From Buchnera aphidicola str. Ua (Uroleucon ambrosiae) (GTDB lineage Bacteria; Pseudomonadota; Gammaproteobacteria; Enterobacterales; Enterobacteriaceae): a stretch of 64,000 bases of DNA. The position numbers were made by a program, and so were the translations under genes. How positions within the stretch are numbered: the first letter of the stretch is position 1; each line of letters begins with the position of its first letter. The DNA lies in NCBI RefSeq assembly GCF_000225465.1, contig NC_017259.1, forward strand, positions 434,001 to 498,000. Direction: 5' to 3'. The notes beneath the pieces were generated by a model, which searched no databases, had not been told where the DNA came from, and saw nothing but the letters and a program-made list of their open reading frames with translations. Of this stretch, positions 39,941-50,869 are shown piece by piece.

Positions 39941-42900
39941 ATGTTTTTTGTATACAAATCGAATCATATAAATACATTGCTATCAAAAGCAATTCAAATT
40001 ATGCAAGCAAAACCTTTACCAAATATCTTTGAAAAAGAAATTTTTGTACATGATAATAAAATATTATTTAAATATATCAATATATTTCTTGCTCAAAAAA
40101 TTGGAATTTCAGCTAATTTAAAATTATATCATCCTCATGATTTTATTTGGACATTATTTGAAAAAATATTATTTAAAAAAAAAATAAAAAGTATTTTTAC
40201 TAACTCAGTAATAATGTGGAATATTGTGAAATTTTTAGATCAAAACAATTTTTTTATAAAATTTAATCATAAAAATACAATTAACAAATTTAAATTTTCT
40301 TTTTTAATGGCAAATATATTTAAACAATATATTTTTTATCGTCCACATTGGATTAATGCATGGGAAATAGGTAAAAATATATCAAATCTTGAACATAATA
40401 AAATATGGCAAATAAAATTATGGATGGAAATTGTTAATAATATAAAAAAAAATAATCAATCTATTAATCATTTTGCAAATATGTTTAAATCTTTTAATAT
40501 ATTGTTTAAAGAAAAAAAAATAAATAAAAATAATTTTCCTCATCGTTTTTTTATCATTTCTTCTTTTGCATTAAATCCTTCTTATCTCGAAATTTTTAAA
40601 AAAATTAGTTCATATAGTAATATTTATTTTCTACACATTACACCGTATAAATATAATATTTTTAATACAATTCAAAATACAAAATCAATTTTAAACAATA
40701 AAGCTCAAAAAAACAATATAAACAATTCATTAATAAAATTATGGGGAAAATATGAAAAAATATATGAATATTATATTATAGAATCTAAACAAACAAAGAT
40801 AACAAATTATTTTAAAAAATACACTAATAGCAATTTATTAAATAATATTAAAAATAATTTTTTAAAAAAAAAAGATTGCAATCAAAATACAAAAAAATTA
40901 TTAAAAGCTACAGATCATTCTATTTCTATTCATATTTGTTATAATAAAAAAAATGAAATTGAAATACTATATGAAACATTATTAGTATTATTAGACAAAA
41001 ACCCATCTATATCTCCAGGTGATATCATTGTTACTTCAACATCTATTGATACTTATACTTCATATATTCATTCTATATTTACTGCTATAAATAAAAAAAA
41101 ACAAATACCTTTTTGTATTGTTAAAAATTTTAATAAAAAAATTAACATAATCATTTTATCTTTTAAAAAAATATTTAATTTATCAAATAGTCGATTTGAA
41201 AACAAAGAAATATTAGAATTACTTGATATTCCTGAAATAGCAAGTAAATTTGACATTTCAGATGAAGAAATAAAAATTTTATACCATTGGATAGAAGAAA
41301 CTAACATTCGATGGGCCATTGATGAACAACATAAAGATGATTTATTGTTCCCTAAACACAAACAAAATACTTGGCTATATGGTATAGAAAAACTATTACT
41401 TAGTTATTCTATGAACAATACAAATAATATTTGGAATCATATTGTATCGTCTAGTGTAATTAATAATTTTCGAGCAGAACTGATATCAAAACTAATTATA
41501 TTCATAAACACACTTAAAAAATGGCAAAAAAAATTATCGAAATCACGCAATATACAATATTGGAGTTTACTAGCAAATGATATAATTAAAGATTTTTTTT
41601 CGTATCATAAAAATATAGAAAAATATTTTGAAATTATTAAAAAAAAATGGATAAAAACAATTGATGATAGTAAATTAGCGTATTATTCAAATAAAATTTC
41701 GATTAATATATTAAAAATTTTATTTTTTAACCAATTTAATCATAACAAAAACCAAAATATTTTACCTGGTGCAATAAATTTTTGTAGTGCCAGTTCTATT
41801 TGTTATATTCCATTTAAAATAATATGTATTATTGGATCTGATCATCAAAGTATTCCCGAAAAAAATCAATTAGATAATTTTAATTTATTAAAAACATATT
41901 CTTCTATTGGAGATTTAAATAGTTATGAAAAATCTTGTTATTTGTTTTTTCAAAGTCTATCTTGTGCGACAAAATATTTTTATATTAGTTATGTTGGATA
42001 TTCTATTAAAGATGAAAGTAAAATATGCTCTTCTCACATAGTTAATCAATTATTAAATTATATATCATTAAATTTTTATTTAAGTAAAAATGATCATGTT
42101 AATATACATGATAATACTAAAAATATAATAAAACATATCTGTAAAACACATCACAAAAAATATTTTTATACCATCAAAACTATTGATCATCATGTTAGAA
42201 AAGAATTACAATATACATATAAAAATATAGAAAAAAAAATTGATATTAAAGATCAATTTAATAAAAATACTATTAATCAAGTGTACTTACAAAATATTAT
42301 TAATTTTTGGAAAAATCCAATACGATACTTTTTTAAGTATAACTTAAATATTCAATTTAACACAAAACAAAACATTATCAAAACAACAGAACCATTTTCA
42401 GTCAATCAATTAGATGCTTTTAAAATAAAAAGTATTTTATTAAAAAAAATTATATATAATGAAAATATTGATGAATTATTTCAATATTATGTTGCTTCAG
42501 GAAAATTACCTTATGGTGTTTTTGGAAAGATATTCTGGGATAAAAGTATTGAAGAAATGCAATCTATAGCAAAATTCGTAGTAACGTTTCGAAATAATAC
42601 ACAAGAACAAAACATTAATTTAAAGATTAAAAAATATCGTATTAATGGTATATTATCTGAAATACAAGATACCGGTTTATTACGTTGGAAACCAAATACA
42701 ATTAACTATAGTGATCGTATCAGCTTATGGTTAGAACATTTAATTTACTGCATATCAGGCGGTATTGGAAATAGCAAAATCATAGGTTATAAAAAACAAA
42801 TATGGTCTTTTTGTGCTTTAGAGCCTGATATAGCATATTATTATTTACTAAAATATATTAAAGGATATTTCAAGGGGATAAAAAAAATTATTTTATTAAC

Positions 42901-43150
42901 CAAATCAGGCGTCTCTTGGTTAGATGCAGTTTATGATATAAAACATCATATAATCAAAAAAGATAATTTAACAAAACAAAAAGGAAATTTAAAATTATTG
43001 CAAACTTGGATAGGAAATAATTTTTCTCAAGGAGAAAAAAATGATTTTTATATTCAAAAAACATTTGTTGAATTAAATGAATATAATATTAAAGAAATTT
43101 GTAAAATAGCTCAAACATGGTTTACTCCAATATTAAAATATAAAAAATAA
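39941..43150 (+). CDS. recC: RecBCD exonuclease subunit RecC
   Basis: RecC is the non-catalytic subunit that holds RecB and RecD and recognises Chi. The 1069 residues are slightly short of E. coli RecC (1122). Recognised by overall pattern and by position before recB: FVYKSNHINTLL at the start, the WRWxLD-equivalent region near the middle is diverged, and a SIKDESKICSSHIVNQLL segment matches the helicase-like fold. recB starts 4 bases downstream. ptrA, between recC and recB in E. coli, is gone. Divergence makes Chi recognition uncertain. Confidence 0.93.
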   Translation: MFFVYKSNHINTLLSKAIQIMQAKPLPNIFEKEIFVHDNKILFKYINIFLAQKIGISANLKLYHPHDFIWTLFEKILFKKKIKSIFTNSVIMWNIVKFLDQNNFFIKFNHKNTINKFKFSFLMANIFKQYIFYRPHWINAWEIGKNISNLEHNKIWQIKLWMEIVNNIKKNNQSINHFANMFKSFNILFKEKKINKNNFPHRFFIISSFALNPSYLEIFKKISSYSNIYFLHITPYKYNIFNTIQNTKSILNNKAQKNNINNSLIKLWGKYEKIYEYYIIESKQTKITNYFKKYTNSNLLNNIKNNFLKKKDCNQNTKKLLKATDHSISIHICYNKKNEIEILYETLLVLLDKNPSISPGDIIVTSTSIDTYTSYIHSIFTAINKKKQIPFCIVKNFNKKINIIILSFKKIFNLSNSRFENKEILELLDIPEIASKFDISDEEIKILYHWIEETNIRWAIDEQHKDDLLFPKHKQNTWLYGIEKLLLSYSMNNTNNIWNHIVSSSVINNFRAELISKLIIFINTLKKWQKKLSKSRNIQYWSLLANDIIKDFFSYHKNIEKYFEIIKKKWIKTIDDSKLAYYSNKISINILKILFFNQFNHNKNQNILPGAINFCSASSICYIPFKIICIIGSDHQSIPEKNQLDNFNLLKTYSSIGDLNSYEKSCYLFFQSLSCATKYFYISYVGYSIKDESKICSSHIVNQLLNYISLNFYLSKNDHVNIHDNTKNIIKHICKTHHKKYFYTIKTIDHHVRKELQYTYKNIEKKIDIKDQFNKNTINQVYLQNIINFWKNPIRYFFKYNLNIQFNTKQNIIKTTEPFSVNQLDAFKIKSILLKKIIYNENIDELFQYYVASGKLPYGVFGKIFWDKSIEEMQSIAKFVVTFRNNTQEQNINLKIKKYRINGILSEIQDTGLLRWKPNTINYSDRISLWLEHLIYCISGGIGNSKIIGYKKQIWSFCALEPDIAYYYLLKYIKGYFKGIKKIILLTKSGVSWLDAVYDIKHHIIKKDNLTKQKGNLKLLQTWIGNNFSQGEKNDFYIQKTFVELNEYNIKEICKIAQTWFTPILKYKK

Positions 43151-43154
43151 TAAT

Positions 43155-46100
43155 ATGACAGTACTTATAAAAAAAAAACTTAATGTATTTAAAATTATTT
43201 TATCTGGAATTAATTTAATAGAAGCTTCTGCAGGTACAGGAAAAACTTTTACAATCGTCTTATTATATTTACGTTGTTTATTAGGAATAGGCAAAAAAAC
43301 ATATCAAAAAAAACTTCTTATACATGAAATATTAGTATTAACTTTTACAAATGCAGCAAAAGAAGAATTATATATACGTCTCCAAGAAGGAATTAATAAT
43401 TTATATTTATCTTGTATTAATAAAAGAAATGAAGATCCTATATGTCAATTATTTTTAAATGAAATACAAGATACGAATGCAGCTATTAAAATTTTAAAAA
43501 TAGCTAAAAATAATATACATGATGCTTCTATTTATACAATAGATAGTTTTTGCCAAAATATATTACAATCAAATACTTTTGATATATATTATACTTTTCA
43601 CGATAAAATTATTGAAAATGAAGATCATTTGTATCTTAAAACAACAGAAGATTTTTGGAGACTATATGTATATACTTTACCAGAGAATATTATTAAAATT
43701 ATTTTACAATATTCTAAAAGCCCAAAAGATCTCTTAAAAATTATTAAACCTTTTATAGATCTTGATTCAGTAAATTTTAATAAAAAAATATTTAATAATG
43801 AATCTTTAATTTTATTACATGAAAAAAATATAAAACAAATAAACTATTTTAAAAAAAAATGGTTAACACATTCTTATAAAATATTAAAAATAATTAATCA
43901 TGTCAATATTAACAAAAAAATATATCATGATGTTAATATATCTAGATGGATAAATTATATTGACAAATGGTCAAAATCTCAAACACAAGATTATAATATT
44001 CCTATTATATTAAAATATTTTACTCAAAACTACATAAAAAAAAATACAATAGATTACATTGACTCAAAATGTATTATTTTTAATGAAATAGAGAAAATAT
44101 TAAAATATAATTTTTCATTAAAACATATATTTATATTACATGCTATACAAAAAATTAAAAAATTATTAATAAAAGAAAAAAAAAAGCAATCATTATTTGG
44201 TTTTAATGATATATTAAATCTTTTTTTAAAAATATTAAAAAAAGAAAAAAATTTACGAAAGTTAATAAGAAAAAAATATCCTATAGCATTTATTGATGAA
44301 TTTCAAGATACTAATATTAAACAATATAAAATATTTAATATATTATATAAAAATAGTAAAAAATTAGCATTATTCTTAATTGGAGATCCAAAACAAGCAA
44401 TATATAGTTTTAGAGGAGCAGATATTTTTTCTTATTTACATATAACATCTAAGATAAAAAAACACTATTATCTTGATACTAATTGGCGTTCTTCAGTAAA
44501 TATGTGTAATAGTATTAATTTTTTATTTTCACAAAACAGCAATCCATTTATATTTAAAGACATTTCATATATACCCATTATAGCTTCTCAAAAAAATTCT
44601 AAAATGCAATTTATAGTTAATGGCATATCTCAAGTGCCCATTAGATTTTTTTTATATGAAAAAACAGAAACATCTTTAGATGAATATCAAATATGGATTG
44701 CTAAGCAATGTGCTCAAAAAATTAGTTATTGGTTAACTTGCGCTCAAAATGGAAAAGCAAAAATTATAACTCAAAAAACAGAAAAAATATTATCATCTAA
44801 TGATATTGCGATATTAGTTAAAAATAAAAAAGAAGCTGATATTATTAAAAAAGAATTGCATCAACTTAATATATCTTCAATATATTTTTCTGAAAGAAAC
44901 AGTGTATTCAAAATTTTTGATGCTCAAGAATTATTGTGGATATTAGAATGTGTTTTAGAACCAGATAACATAAAATTATTACAACAAGCTATGTCTACAC
45001 ACATTTTTCAAGTCATCGCTTCTACAATACAAAAAAAAAATAAAACACAATCATATTTGATGATTGAAAAATTATATGCATATTATGCAATATGGAACGA
45101 TATTAGTATCTTCCATTTGATTCAAAATATGATATTAGAATATCAAAAACATGCTACTTTAACTGAACTTAATACAAACTATATAAAAAATTTAAATTTT
45201 TTACATATTGCAGAAATCTTGCAAGAACAATATCAATATTTTAATAAAAAAATATCTTTAATTCGCTGGTTTCAAAAAAAAATATCAGAAATAAAAGAAC
45301 CTGTACAAAATGAATATATTAGAAATTATCAAGAATGTCAATTAGTTAAAATTATTACTATACATAAATCAAAAGGATTAGAATACCCAATTATTTGGAT
45401 ACCTTTTATGGTGAATTTTAATCAATCTTCATCATATATTCATCATAATAATAATGAAGTTATTATTAATATTCAGTCTAATAAAAAATATTTTAAAATT
45501 GCTGATAAAGAACGATTAGCAGAAGATATGAGATTATTATATGTTGCAATTACAAGATCTATGTTGCACTGTTGTATTGGATTATCTTGTTTAATAAAAC
45601 AAAGAAAAAAAAACAGAATACACAGTGATATACATATAAGTAGTATAGGATATCTTATACAAAATGGAAAATCTATGAATTATGAAGATTTATTAAAAAA
45701 AATAAATCAATTAAGTATAAATAATTTATTAGAAGTGAAAAATAACACAAAAAAATTTGTATTATCTAATACAAAAAATATTTATTTAATCAATCAACCT
45801 ATTTATTTTAATCAAAAACATCAGTATATTTGGAATATAACTAGTTTTACAAAATTAAAAAAAGAAAATAATTTTTTTGAAAATAAAAAATCAACTATAC
45901 TATATAATCAATATAATACTGAAATATTTATCAAAAAAAATAAAAAATTAACAGTTAATAATTTTCCAAAAGGTAAAAAAACTGGATTAATGATGCATTT
46001 TATATTAAAAAATTTGTATATATTAAATTATAAAGACAATAATTTCTTTTCTAATATTTTAGAAAAATATAATATTTCTTTAAAATGGACGAAAACATTA

Positions 46101-46652
46101 ATTTCGTGGATAAAAAATATTCTTCACATTTCGCTTGATAATCAAAATATGCGTTTATCAACAATACTAAAACAATCATGTATAAAAGAATTAGAATTTT
46201 TTTTACCTATTAAACAAATTTTATATAATGCAGAATTAAATAAAATTATGCAATGTTTTAATCCAATTTCTTTTTCCACTCCAAAATTATTATTTAATCC
46301 AACAAAAGGGATATTAAATGGATGTATTGATTTATTTTTTATATGGGATAAAAAATATTATATTTTAGATTATAAATCTAATTGGTTAGGAGACAATAAT
46401 TCTTTTTATGCTCCACAAAATATTAGAACAGAAATGATAAAAAATAGATATGATTTTCAATATCAAATATATACAATAGCAGTACATAAATATTTAAAAC
46501 AAAAACTTAAAAATTATCATTATGAAAATGACTTTGGTGGAGTGTTTTATGTTTTTTTAAGAGCAATAGAAGATCAAAAAAAACATCATGGAATTTTTTA
46601 TATAAAACCAGATTATTTACTTATTAAAAAAATAATTGATTTAATTTCATAA
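43155..46652 (+). CDS. recB: RecBCD exonuclease subunit RecB (helicase-nuclease)
   Basis: 3'-5' helicase and nuclease of the double-strand-break repair complex. The UvrD-type motif I is EASAGTGKTFT near residue 23; LIGDPKQAIYSFRGAD and TIHKSKGLEYPI are helicase motifs. The C-terminal nuclease has GCIDLFF and ILDYKSNWLG with both aspartates and the lysine present, near residues 1057-1075. The 1165 residues match E. coli (1180), so the subunit looks catalytically complete. It has 4- and 3-base gaps to recC and recD. Confidence 0.97.
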   Translation: MTVLIKKKLNVFKIILSGINLIEASAGTGKTFTIVLLYLRCLLGIGKKTYQKKLLIHEILVLTFTNAAKEELYIRLQEGINNLYLSCINKRNEDPICQLFLNEIQDTNAAIKILKIAKNNIHDASIYTIDSFCQNILQSNTFDIYYTFHDKIIENEDHLYLKTTEDFWRLYVYTLPENIIKIILQYSKSPKDLLKIIKPFIDLDSVNFNKKIFNNESLILLHEKNIKQINYFKKKWLTHSYKILKIINHVNINKKIYHDVNISRWINYIDKWSKSQTQDYNIPIILKYFTQNYIKKNTIDYIDSKCIIFNEIEKILKYNFSLKHIFILHAIQKIKKLLIKEKKKQSLFGFNDILNLFLKILKKEKNLRKLIRKKYPIAFIDEFQDTNIKQYKIFNILYKNSKKLALFLIGDPKQAIYSFRGADIFSYLHITSKIKKHYYLDTNWRSSVNMCNSINFLFSQNSNPFIFKDISYIPIIASQKNSKMQFIVNGISQVPIRFFLYEKTETSLDEYQIWIAKQCAQKISYWLTCAQNGKAKIITQKTEKILSSNDIAILVKNKKEADIIKKELHQLNISSIYFSERNSVFKIFDAQELLWILECVLEPDNIKLLQQAMSTHIFQVIASTIQKKNKTQSYLMIEKLYAYYAIWNDISIFHLIQNMILEYQKHATLTELNTNYIKNLNFLHIAEILQEQYQYFNKKISLIRWFQKKISEIKEPVQNEYIRNYQECQLVKIITIHKSKGLEYPIIWIPFMVNFNQSSSYIHHNNNEVIINIQSNKKYFKIADKERLAEDMRLLYVAITRSMLHCCIGLSCLIKQRKKNRIHSDIHISSIGYLIQNGKSMNYEDLLKKINQLSINNLLEVKNNTKKFVLSNTKNIYLINQPIYFNQKHQYIWNITSFTKLKKENNFFENKKSTILYNQYNTEIFIKKNKKLTVNNFPKGKKTGLMMHFILKNLYILNYKDNNFFSNILEKYNISLKWTKTLISWIKNILHISLDNQNMRLSTILKQSCIKELEFFLPIKQILYNAELNKIMQCFNPISFSTPKLLFNPTKGILNGCIDLFFIWDKKYYILDYKSNWLGDNNSFYAPQNIRTEMIKNRYDFQYQIYTIAVHKYLKQKLKNYHYENDFGGVFYVFLRAIEDQKKHHGIFYIKPDYLLIKKIIDLIS

Positions 46653-46655
46653 AAT

Positions 46656-48464
46656 ATGATGAATTTATTAAAAAAGGCTGTACAAAAAAAAATTATCAAT
46701 CAAATTGATTTAGATTTTTCAAAATTTCTTGATAAAAAAAATAATATAATTATTTTAGTTGCAGCGTGTATAAGTTATGAAAATAGACAAGGGCATATCT
46801 TTTTACCTATTCAATATTTTGAAAAAAATAATTTTTTTTCTAGTTTTAATCAAAAATTTATAAACAAAATATTAACTATTTTAGAAAAAAAAATAAATTG
46901 GGAAGTAGAATTATTAAAACATTCATCTTGTAGCAATGGTTCTAGACCAACCCCTTTAGTTATTCATCAAAAAAAGATATATCTTTATAAAATGTGGAAA
47001 TCTAAAAATAATATTTTAGATTATTTATCAAAACATCATACCATAAACAAAATTAACAAAAAAAAATGTTTAGTTATATTAAATAATTTATTTCCTAATA
47101 AGAAAAAAGATTTTCAAAAAATATCAGCAGCAACTGCTTTATTAAATAAAATTGTTTTTATTATTGGAGGACCTGGAACTGGTAAAACTACTACTATATT
47201 AAAAATAATAATTGCTTTAATAAAAAGTACAAACAAAATAATAAAAATTCAATTATCTGCACCAACAGGAAAAGCAACAACACGTTTATTTGAAATGATA
47301 AAAAATAATATTTTTGATATTTATCTCTCTGAAAAAGAGAAACAATCAATTTTATTAACTCCTAAAACAATCCATCAATTATTAAAAATTCATAAAATTT
47401 CACAAAAAAGTATTTTAAATAAAAATAATCTATTAGATTTAGACGTATTAATTATTGATGAAATTTCTATGGTAGATGTTCTAATGATGGAAAAAATATT
47501 ATTTTCAGTATCAAAAAAAACTAAATTAATTTTTATTGGTGATCAAAATCAACTACGTCCAATAGAACCAGGATCTATATTAAGATATATTTATTATCAT
47601 ATTAAGTATAGTTATAATGCTAAAAATATACTAAATATTGAAAAAATTACAGGTTATAAATTATTAAACAAAATAAAAAAAAAAATAGCAATATTAATTA
47701 GCAATAATATATGTACATTACACAAAAATTATAGATTTAATCAAAATTCTGGCATTTATACATTAGCGCATGCAGTTATTAATCAAAAAATTAAAATTAT
47801 TAAAAATGCTTGTAATAATAAAATAAAAAATATATTTTTTTATCAAATAAACTCTATTCAAAAATATAATAATATGATTGAACAAATATCCTCAAAATAT
47901 ACATATTTTTGGAAAATCATACAGAATCAAAAAAATATTTTAAATATAATACAAGCTTTTCAAAAACATCAAACATTATGTGTATTAAATGATGGTTTAT
48001 TTGGTGTTAATATCTTAAATATGAAAATTGAAGAAAATATGTATCATAAAAAAATGATAAAATATATTGATATTAATAAAGAATTATGGTATATAGGAAA
48101 ACCAATTATGATAACTAAAAATAATCCATATTTAAACGTATTTAATGGAAATATTGGAATTATTAATATTAATCATAATGGTGTTGTACAAGCATCTTTT
48201 TTAAAAGAAAATAATACTATTCATAATATTCCAGTAAAAATTTTAAAAAATTACAAAACTGCTTGGGTGATGACTATTCATAAAGCTCAAGGTTCAGAAT
48301 TTATAAATACTACTTTAGTATTGCCAAATTTTTATTCTTCTTATTTAAATCAAGATATTATATATACTGGAATTACAAGATCTCAAAAAACTTTAAATAT
48401 ATTTTCAAAAAAAGATACATTTATCAAATCTGTTTTTAATCAAACAAATCAAATACGTTATTAA
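46656..48464 (+). CDS. recD: RecBCD exonuclease subunit RecD (5'-3' helicase)
   Basis: 5'-3' helicase subunit. Walker A GGPGTGKTTT is near residue 171, Walker B IIDEISMVD near 268, GDQNQLRPIEPGS near 292 and the C-terminal MTIHKAQGSEF motif near 540. The 602 residues match E. coli (608). It completes an intact recCBD set, notable in a genome with reduced repair; I see no recA in this window. A possible argA remnant lies on the opposite strand just downstream. Confidence 0.96.
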   Translation: MMNLLKKAVQKKIINQIDLDFSKFLDKKNNIIILVAACISYENRQGHIFLPIQYFEKNNFFSSFNQKFINKILTILEKKINWEVELLKHSSCSNGSRPTPLVIHQKKIYLYKMWKSKNNILDYLSKHHTINKINKKKCLVILNNLFPNKKKDFQKISAATALLNKIVFIIGGPGTGKTTTILKIIIALIKSTNKIIKIQLSAPTGKATTRLFEMIKNNIFDIYLSEKEKQSILLTPKTIHQLLKIHKISQKSILNKNNLLDLDVLIIDEISMVDVLMMEKILFSVSKKTKLIFIGDQNQLRPIEPGSILRYIYYHIKYSYNAKNILNIEKITGYKLLNKIKKKIAILISNNICTLHKNYRFNQNSGIYTLAHAVINQKIKIIKNACNNKIKNIFFYQINSIQKYNNMIEQISSKYTYFWKIIQNQKNILNIIQAFQKHQTLCVLNDGLFGVNILNMKIEENMYHKKMIKYIDINKELWYIGKPIMITKNNPYLNVFNGNIGIININHNGVVQASFLKENNTIHNIPVKILKNYKTAWVMTIHKAQGSEFINTTLVLPNFYSSYLNQDIIYTGITRSQKTLNIFSKKDTFIKSVFNQTNQIRY

Positions 48465-48487
48465 TGAGAATATAAAAAATTAAAATT

Positions 48488-48660
48488 TTTGAACTTTTTA
48501 GTAACTATATATTAATTTTTACTATCAATAAGCATTGTAATAATATCTTTAACCAAGATTTTTTTTGAAAATTAATCAATTCTGACACAATTAAAAAATT
48601 ATATTTATTTTAATAATATTTTTTAGATAAAATAAACATCAAACATTATTAATTTTTTAA
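48488..48660 (-). pseudogene. argA: Possible remnant of argA (N-acetylglutamate synthase)
   Basis: In E. coli argA is convergent with recD. On the minus strand a decayed frame at 48488-48582 reads R-I-D-stop-F-S-K-K, then K-D-I-I, then D-S-K-N-stop-Y and T-K-K-F-K. This lines up with the end of E. coli ArgA (RSIHWF, VDID, ESKKQ, YNYQRKSK, from memory). The two stops fall where E. coli has Trp and Gln. A weaker segment (ILLK) upstream resembles the GNAT helix. The A/T bias raises chance similarity, so this rests largely on synteny. The rest of the 571-base gap to the tRNA holds nothing recognisable. Confidence 0.35.
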
Positions 48661-49035
48661 TAAATATTGAATAAGAATTAAAAAAAATGAAAATTAATAA
48701 GATAATAAAATTAATTCTTATATTTTTTATTTCTTATGTCTTTTCTTATATCTAAAATATAAAATATATATTTATAAAATTTTAATTAAAATACAAAATT
48801 TGTACAATATTTATTAAATTTTTTAAAAAATAGTTTAATATAAAATTGTTGTGTTAATTTTTGTTTTATACTGATTAAGTAATACACATTATCTTATTTC
48901 ATTTTTAATCTTACTTCCATATTTAGATAAGTATATATTACATATTTTTTGACTAAAATATATTAAAATTTTGAAGGGTATGAAAAAATTATGAATAAGT
49001 TTTGAATAAATTTTAATGCAATAATGAAATTGATT

Positions 49036-49112
<77 letters not shown>

Positions 49113-49127
49113 TCAATTTATATGAAT

Positions 49128-49156
49128 ATATTATCAGTTTATTAAAACTATTACAA
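49128..49156 (-). promoter_or_regulatory. Candidate promoter of the initiator tRNA gene
   Basis: On the minus strand TTGTAA (49151-49156) and TAATAT (49128-49133) are separated by 17 bases, a good sigma-70 layout. The -10 box lies 15 bases before the mature tRNA 5' end, which leaves a short leader. In such A/T-rich DNA partial matches are common, so confidence is modest. Confidence 0.4.
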
Positions 49157-49217
49157 TATTTTTTATCAAAAAAATTATGATTTAAAAAATTTTATAACTT
49201 ATATAAGTTCAAGCAAG

Positions 49218-50300
49218 ATGAAATATAGAAAAATTAAAATAATAATAATATCCTTAATTTACTTTTTTTTATCTCAAAAAATATATTCTACACAAATTTT
49301 TTATAATCAAGGACAACAACATAAAGATAAATTAATTAAAAATTTTAAAAAAATAAAAAAAATAAATATTAAAAAAAAAATTATTAATTCTAAATCATTT
49401 TTAATACAAATTGAAAAAATTAAAAAATTTGCTCCATTATTATACTCAAAACATCAATTAATTTATACAAAAATTTCTAATTGGTTAAAATATAACGCTA
49501 ATATTAACGAATTAAACAAATTTGGAATTCATTTATTTCAAATGAATGGAATAAATAATTATGGAAATGTAAAAATAACTGCGTACTATACACCAATAGT
49601 ACAAGCTAGAAAAATTAAAAAAGGTAATTTTAAATATCCAATCTATTCTATGCCTCATCGTATGAACAAAAATCAAACTTTACCAAAAAGAAAAGATATA
49701 TATAATGGAGTATTAGATAATAAATATATTTTAGCTTATAGCAACTCTTTAATAAATAATTTTATTATGGAAATTCAAGGTAGTGCATTTATAGATTATG
49801 GAGATAATAAAAAATTAATGTTTTTTAGCTATGCAGGAGAAAATGGTTGGCCTTATAAAGCCATTGGAAAGATTTTAATTAATCATGGTGATATCAAAAA
49901 AAAAAATATGTCAATGCAAGCAATTAAATTATGGTGCAAACAACATTCTGAACAAGAAATAAAAGATTTATTTGAAAAAAATGAATCTTTTGTTTTTTTC
50001 AAAGAAACCAATCAAAAAGAAGTATATGGTGCAAGTGCTGTGCCACTGGTCTCTCAAGCATCAATAGCAGCAGATAAATCTATAATAAACAGCGGTAGTG
50101 TAATTCTGTTAAAAATACCTTTGCTTAATAAAAATGGTATCTTTATTAATCAATATGAAATGCGTTTAGTTATTGCATTAGATGTAGGAGGTGCAATTAA
50201 AAATCAACATTTTGACATCTATGAAGGAATTGGTAAAAAAGCTGCTAACATAGCAGGATTTTATAATCATTATGGATATGCTTGGATATTAAATAATTAA
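49218..50300 (+). CDS. mltA: Membrane-bound lytic murein transglycosylase A
   Basis: Cleaves peptidoglycan glycan strands to 1,6-anhydro ends. [14 protein letters not shown] (near 120) and the C-terminal 3D domain with [16 protein letters not shown], which contains the catalytic Asp, are conserved. The 360 residues match E. coli (365). The N-terminus is a signal-like hydrophobic stretch, but the lipobox Cys of E. coli MltA is missing (region reads LSQKIYST). So it may be a soluble or anchor-type periplasmic protein. ribH follows after 43 bases. Confidence 0.94.
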   Translation: MKYRKIKIIIISLIYFFLSQKIYSTQIFYNQGQQHKDKLIKNFKKIKKINIKKKIINSKSFLIQIEKIKKFAPLLYSKHQLIYTKISNWLKYNANINELNKFGIHLFQMNGINNYGNVKITAYYTPIVQARKIKKGNFKYPIYSMPHRMNKNQTLPKRKDIYNGVLDNKYILAYSNSLINNFIMEIQGSAFIDYGDNKKLMFFSYAGENGWPYKAIGKILINHGDIKKKNMSMQAIKLWCKQHSEQEIKDLFEKNESFVFFKETNQKEVYGASAVPLVSQASIAADKSIINSGSVILLKIPLLNKNGIFINQYEMRLVIALDVGGAIKNQHFDIYEGIGKKAANIAGFYNHYGYAWILNN

Positions 50301-50343
50301 AAATTAGTTTTATAAATTTTAAACACGATAAGTAAATTAAAAA

Positions 50344-50820
50344 ATGAATATAATTCAATCAGGTATTGTATCTAAAAATGCATCTATTGCTATAATTATA
50401 GCTCGATTTAATGATTTTATTAATCAACATTTATTATCAGGAGCGTTAGATATATTAATAAGAATAGGAAAAGTAAAGCAAGAAAATATTTTAACAATAT
50501 ATGTTCCTGGAGCATATGAAATATCAACTATAGCAAATTATATTGCAAAATCTAATAAGTATGATGCTATTATTACTTTAGGAACAATTATTCAAGGAGA
50601 AACAGACCATTTTAAATACATTAGCAATGATACTATCAGTAATCTTTCAAAGATTAGCATACAGTATTTTTTACCTATTACTTTAGGAATATTAACAACA
50701 AATAATATGCAACAATCAATTGAAAGATCTGGTTTAAAAATGGGAAATAAGGGATCTGAGGCTGCTTTAGCAGCATTAGAAATGATTAATATAGTGAAAA
50801 ATTTAAAAACATCACTATAA
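50344..50820 (+). CDS. ribH: 6,7-dimethyl-8-ribityllumazine synthase
   Basis: Penultimate step of riboflavin synthesis (named ribE in E. coli). The substrate-binding ARFNDFINQ is near residue 20, VPGAYEI near 56 and the catalytic His is in GETDHFKYI near 90. The 158 residues match E. coli (156). In this window ribH precedes a dead thiL, then the split ribD and nusB, a permutation of the E. coli ribD-ribE-nusB-thiL order. Confidence 0.96.
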   Translation: MNIIQSGIVSKNASIAIIIARFNDFINQHLLSGALDILIRIGKVKQENILTIYVPGAYEISTIANYIAKSNKYDAIITLGTIIQGETDHFKYISNDTISNLSKISIQYFLPITLGILTTNNMQQSIERSGLKMGNKGSEAALAALEMINIVKNLKTSL

Positions 50821-50869
50821 TATATATATTTTAATTTAATAAATATATCATATAATAAAACTAAATATT

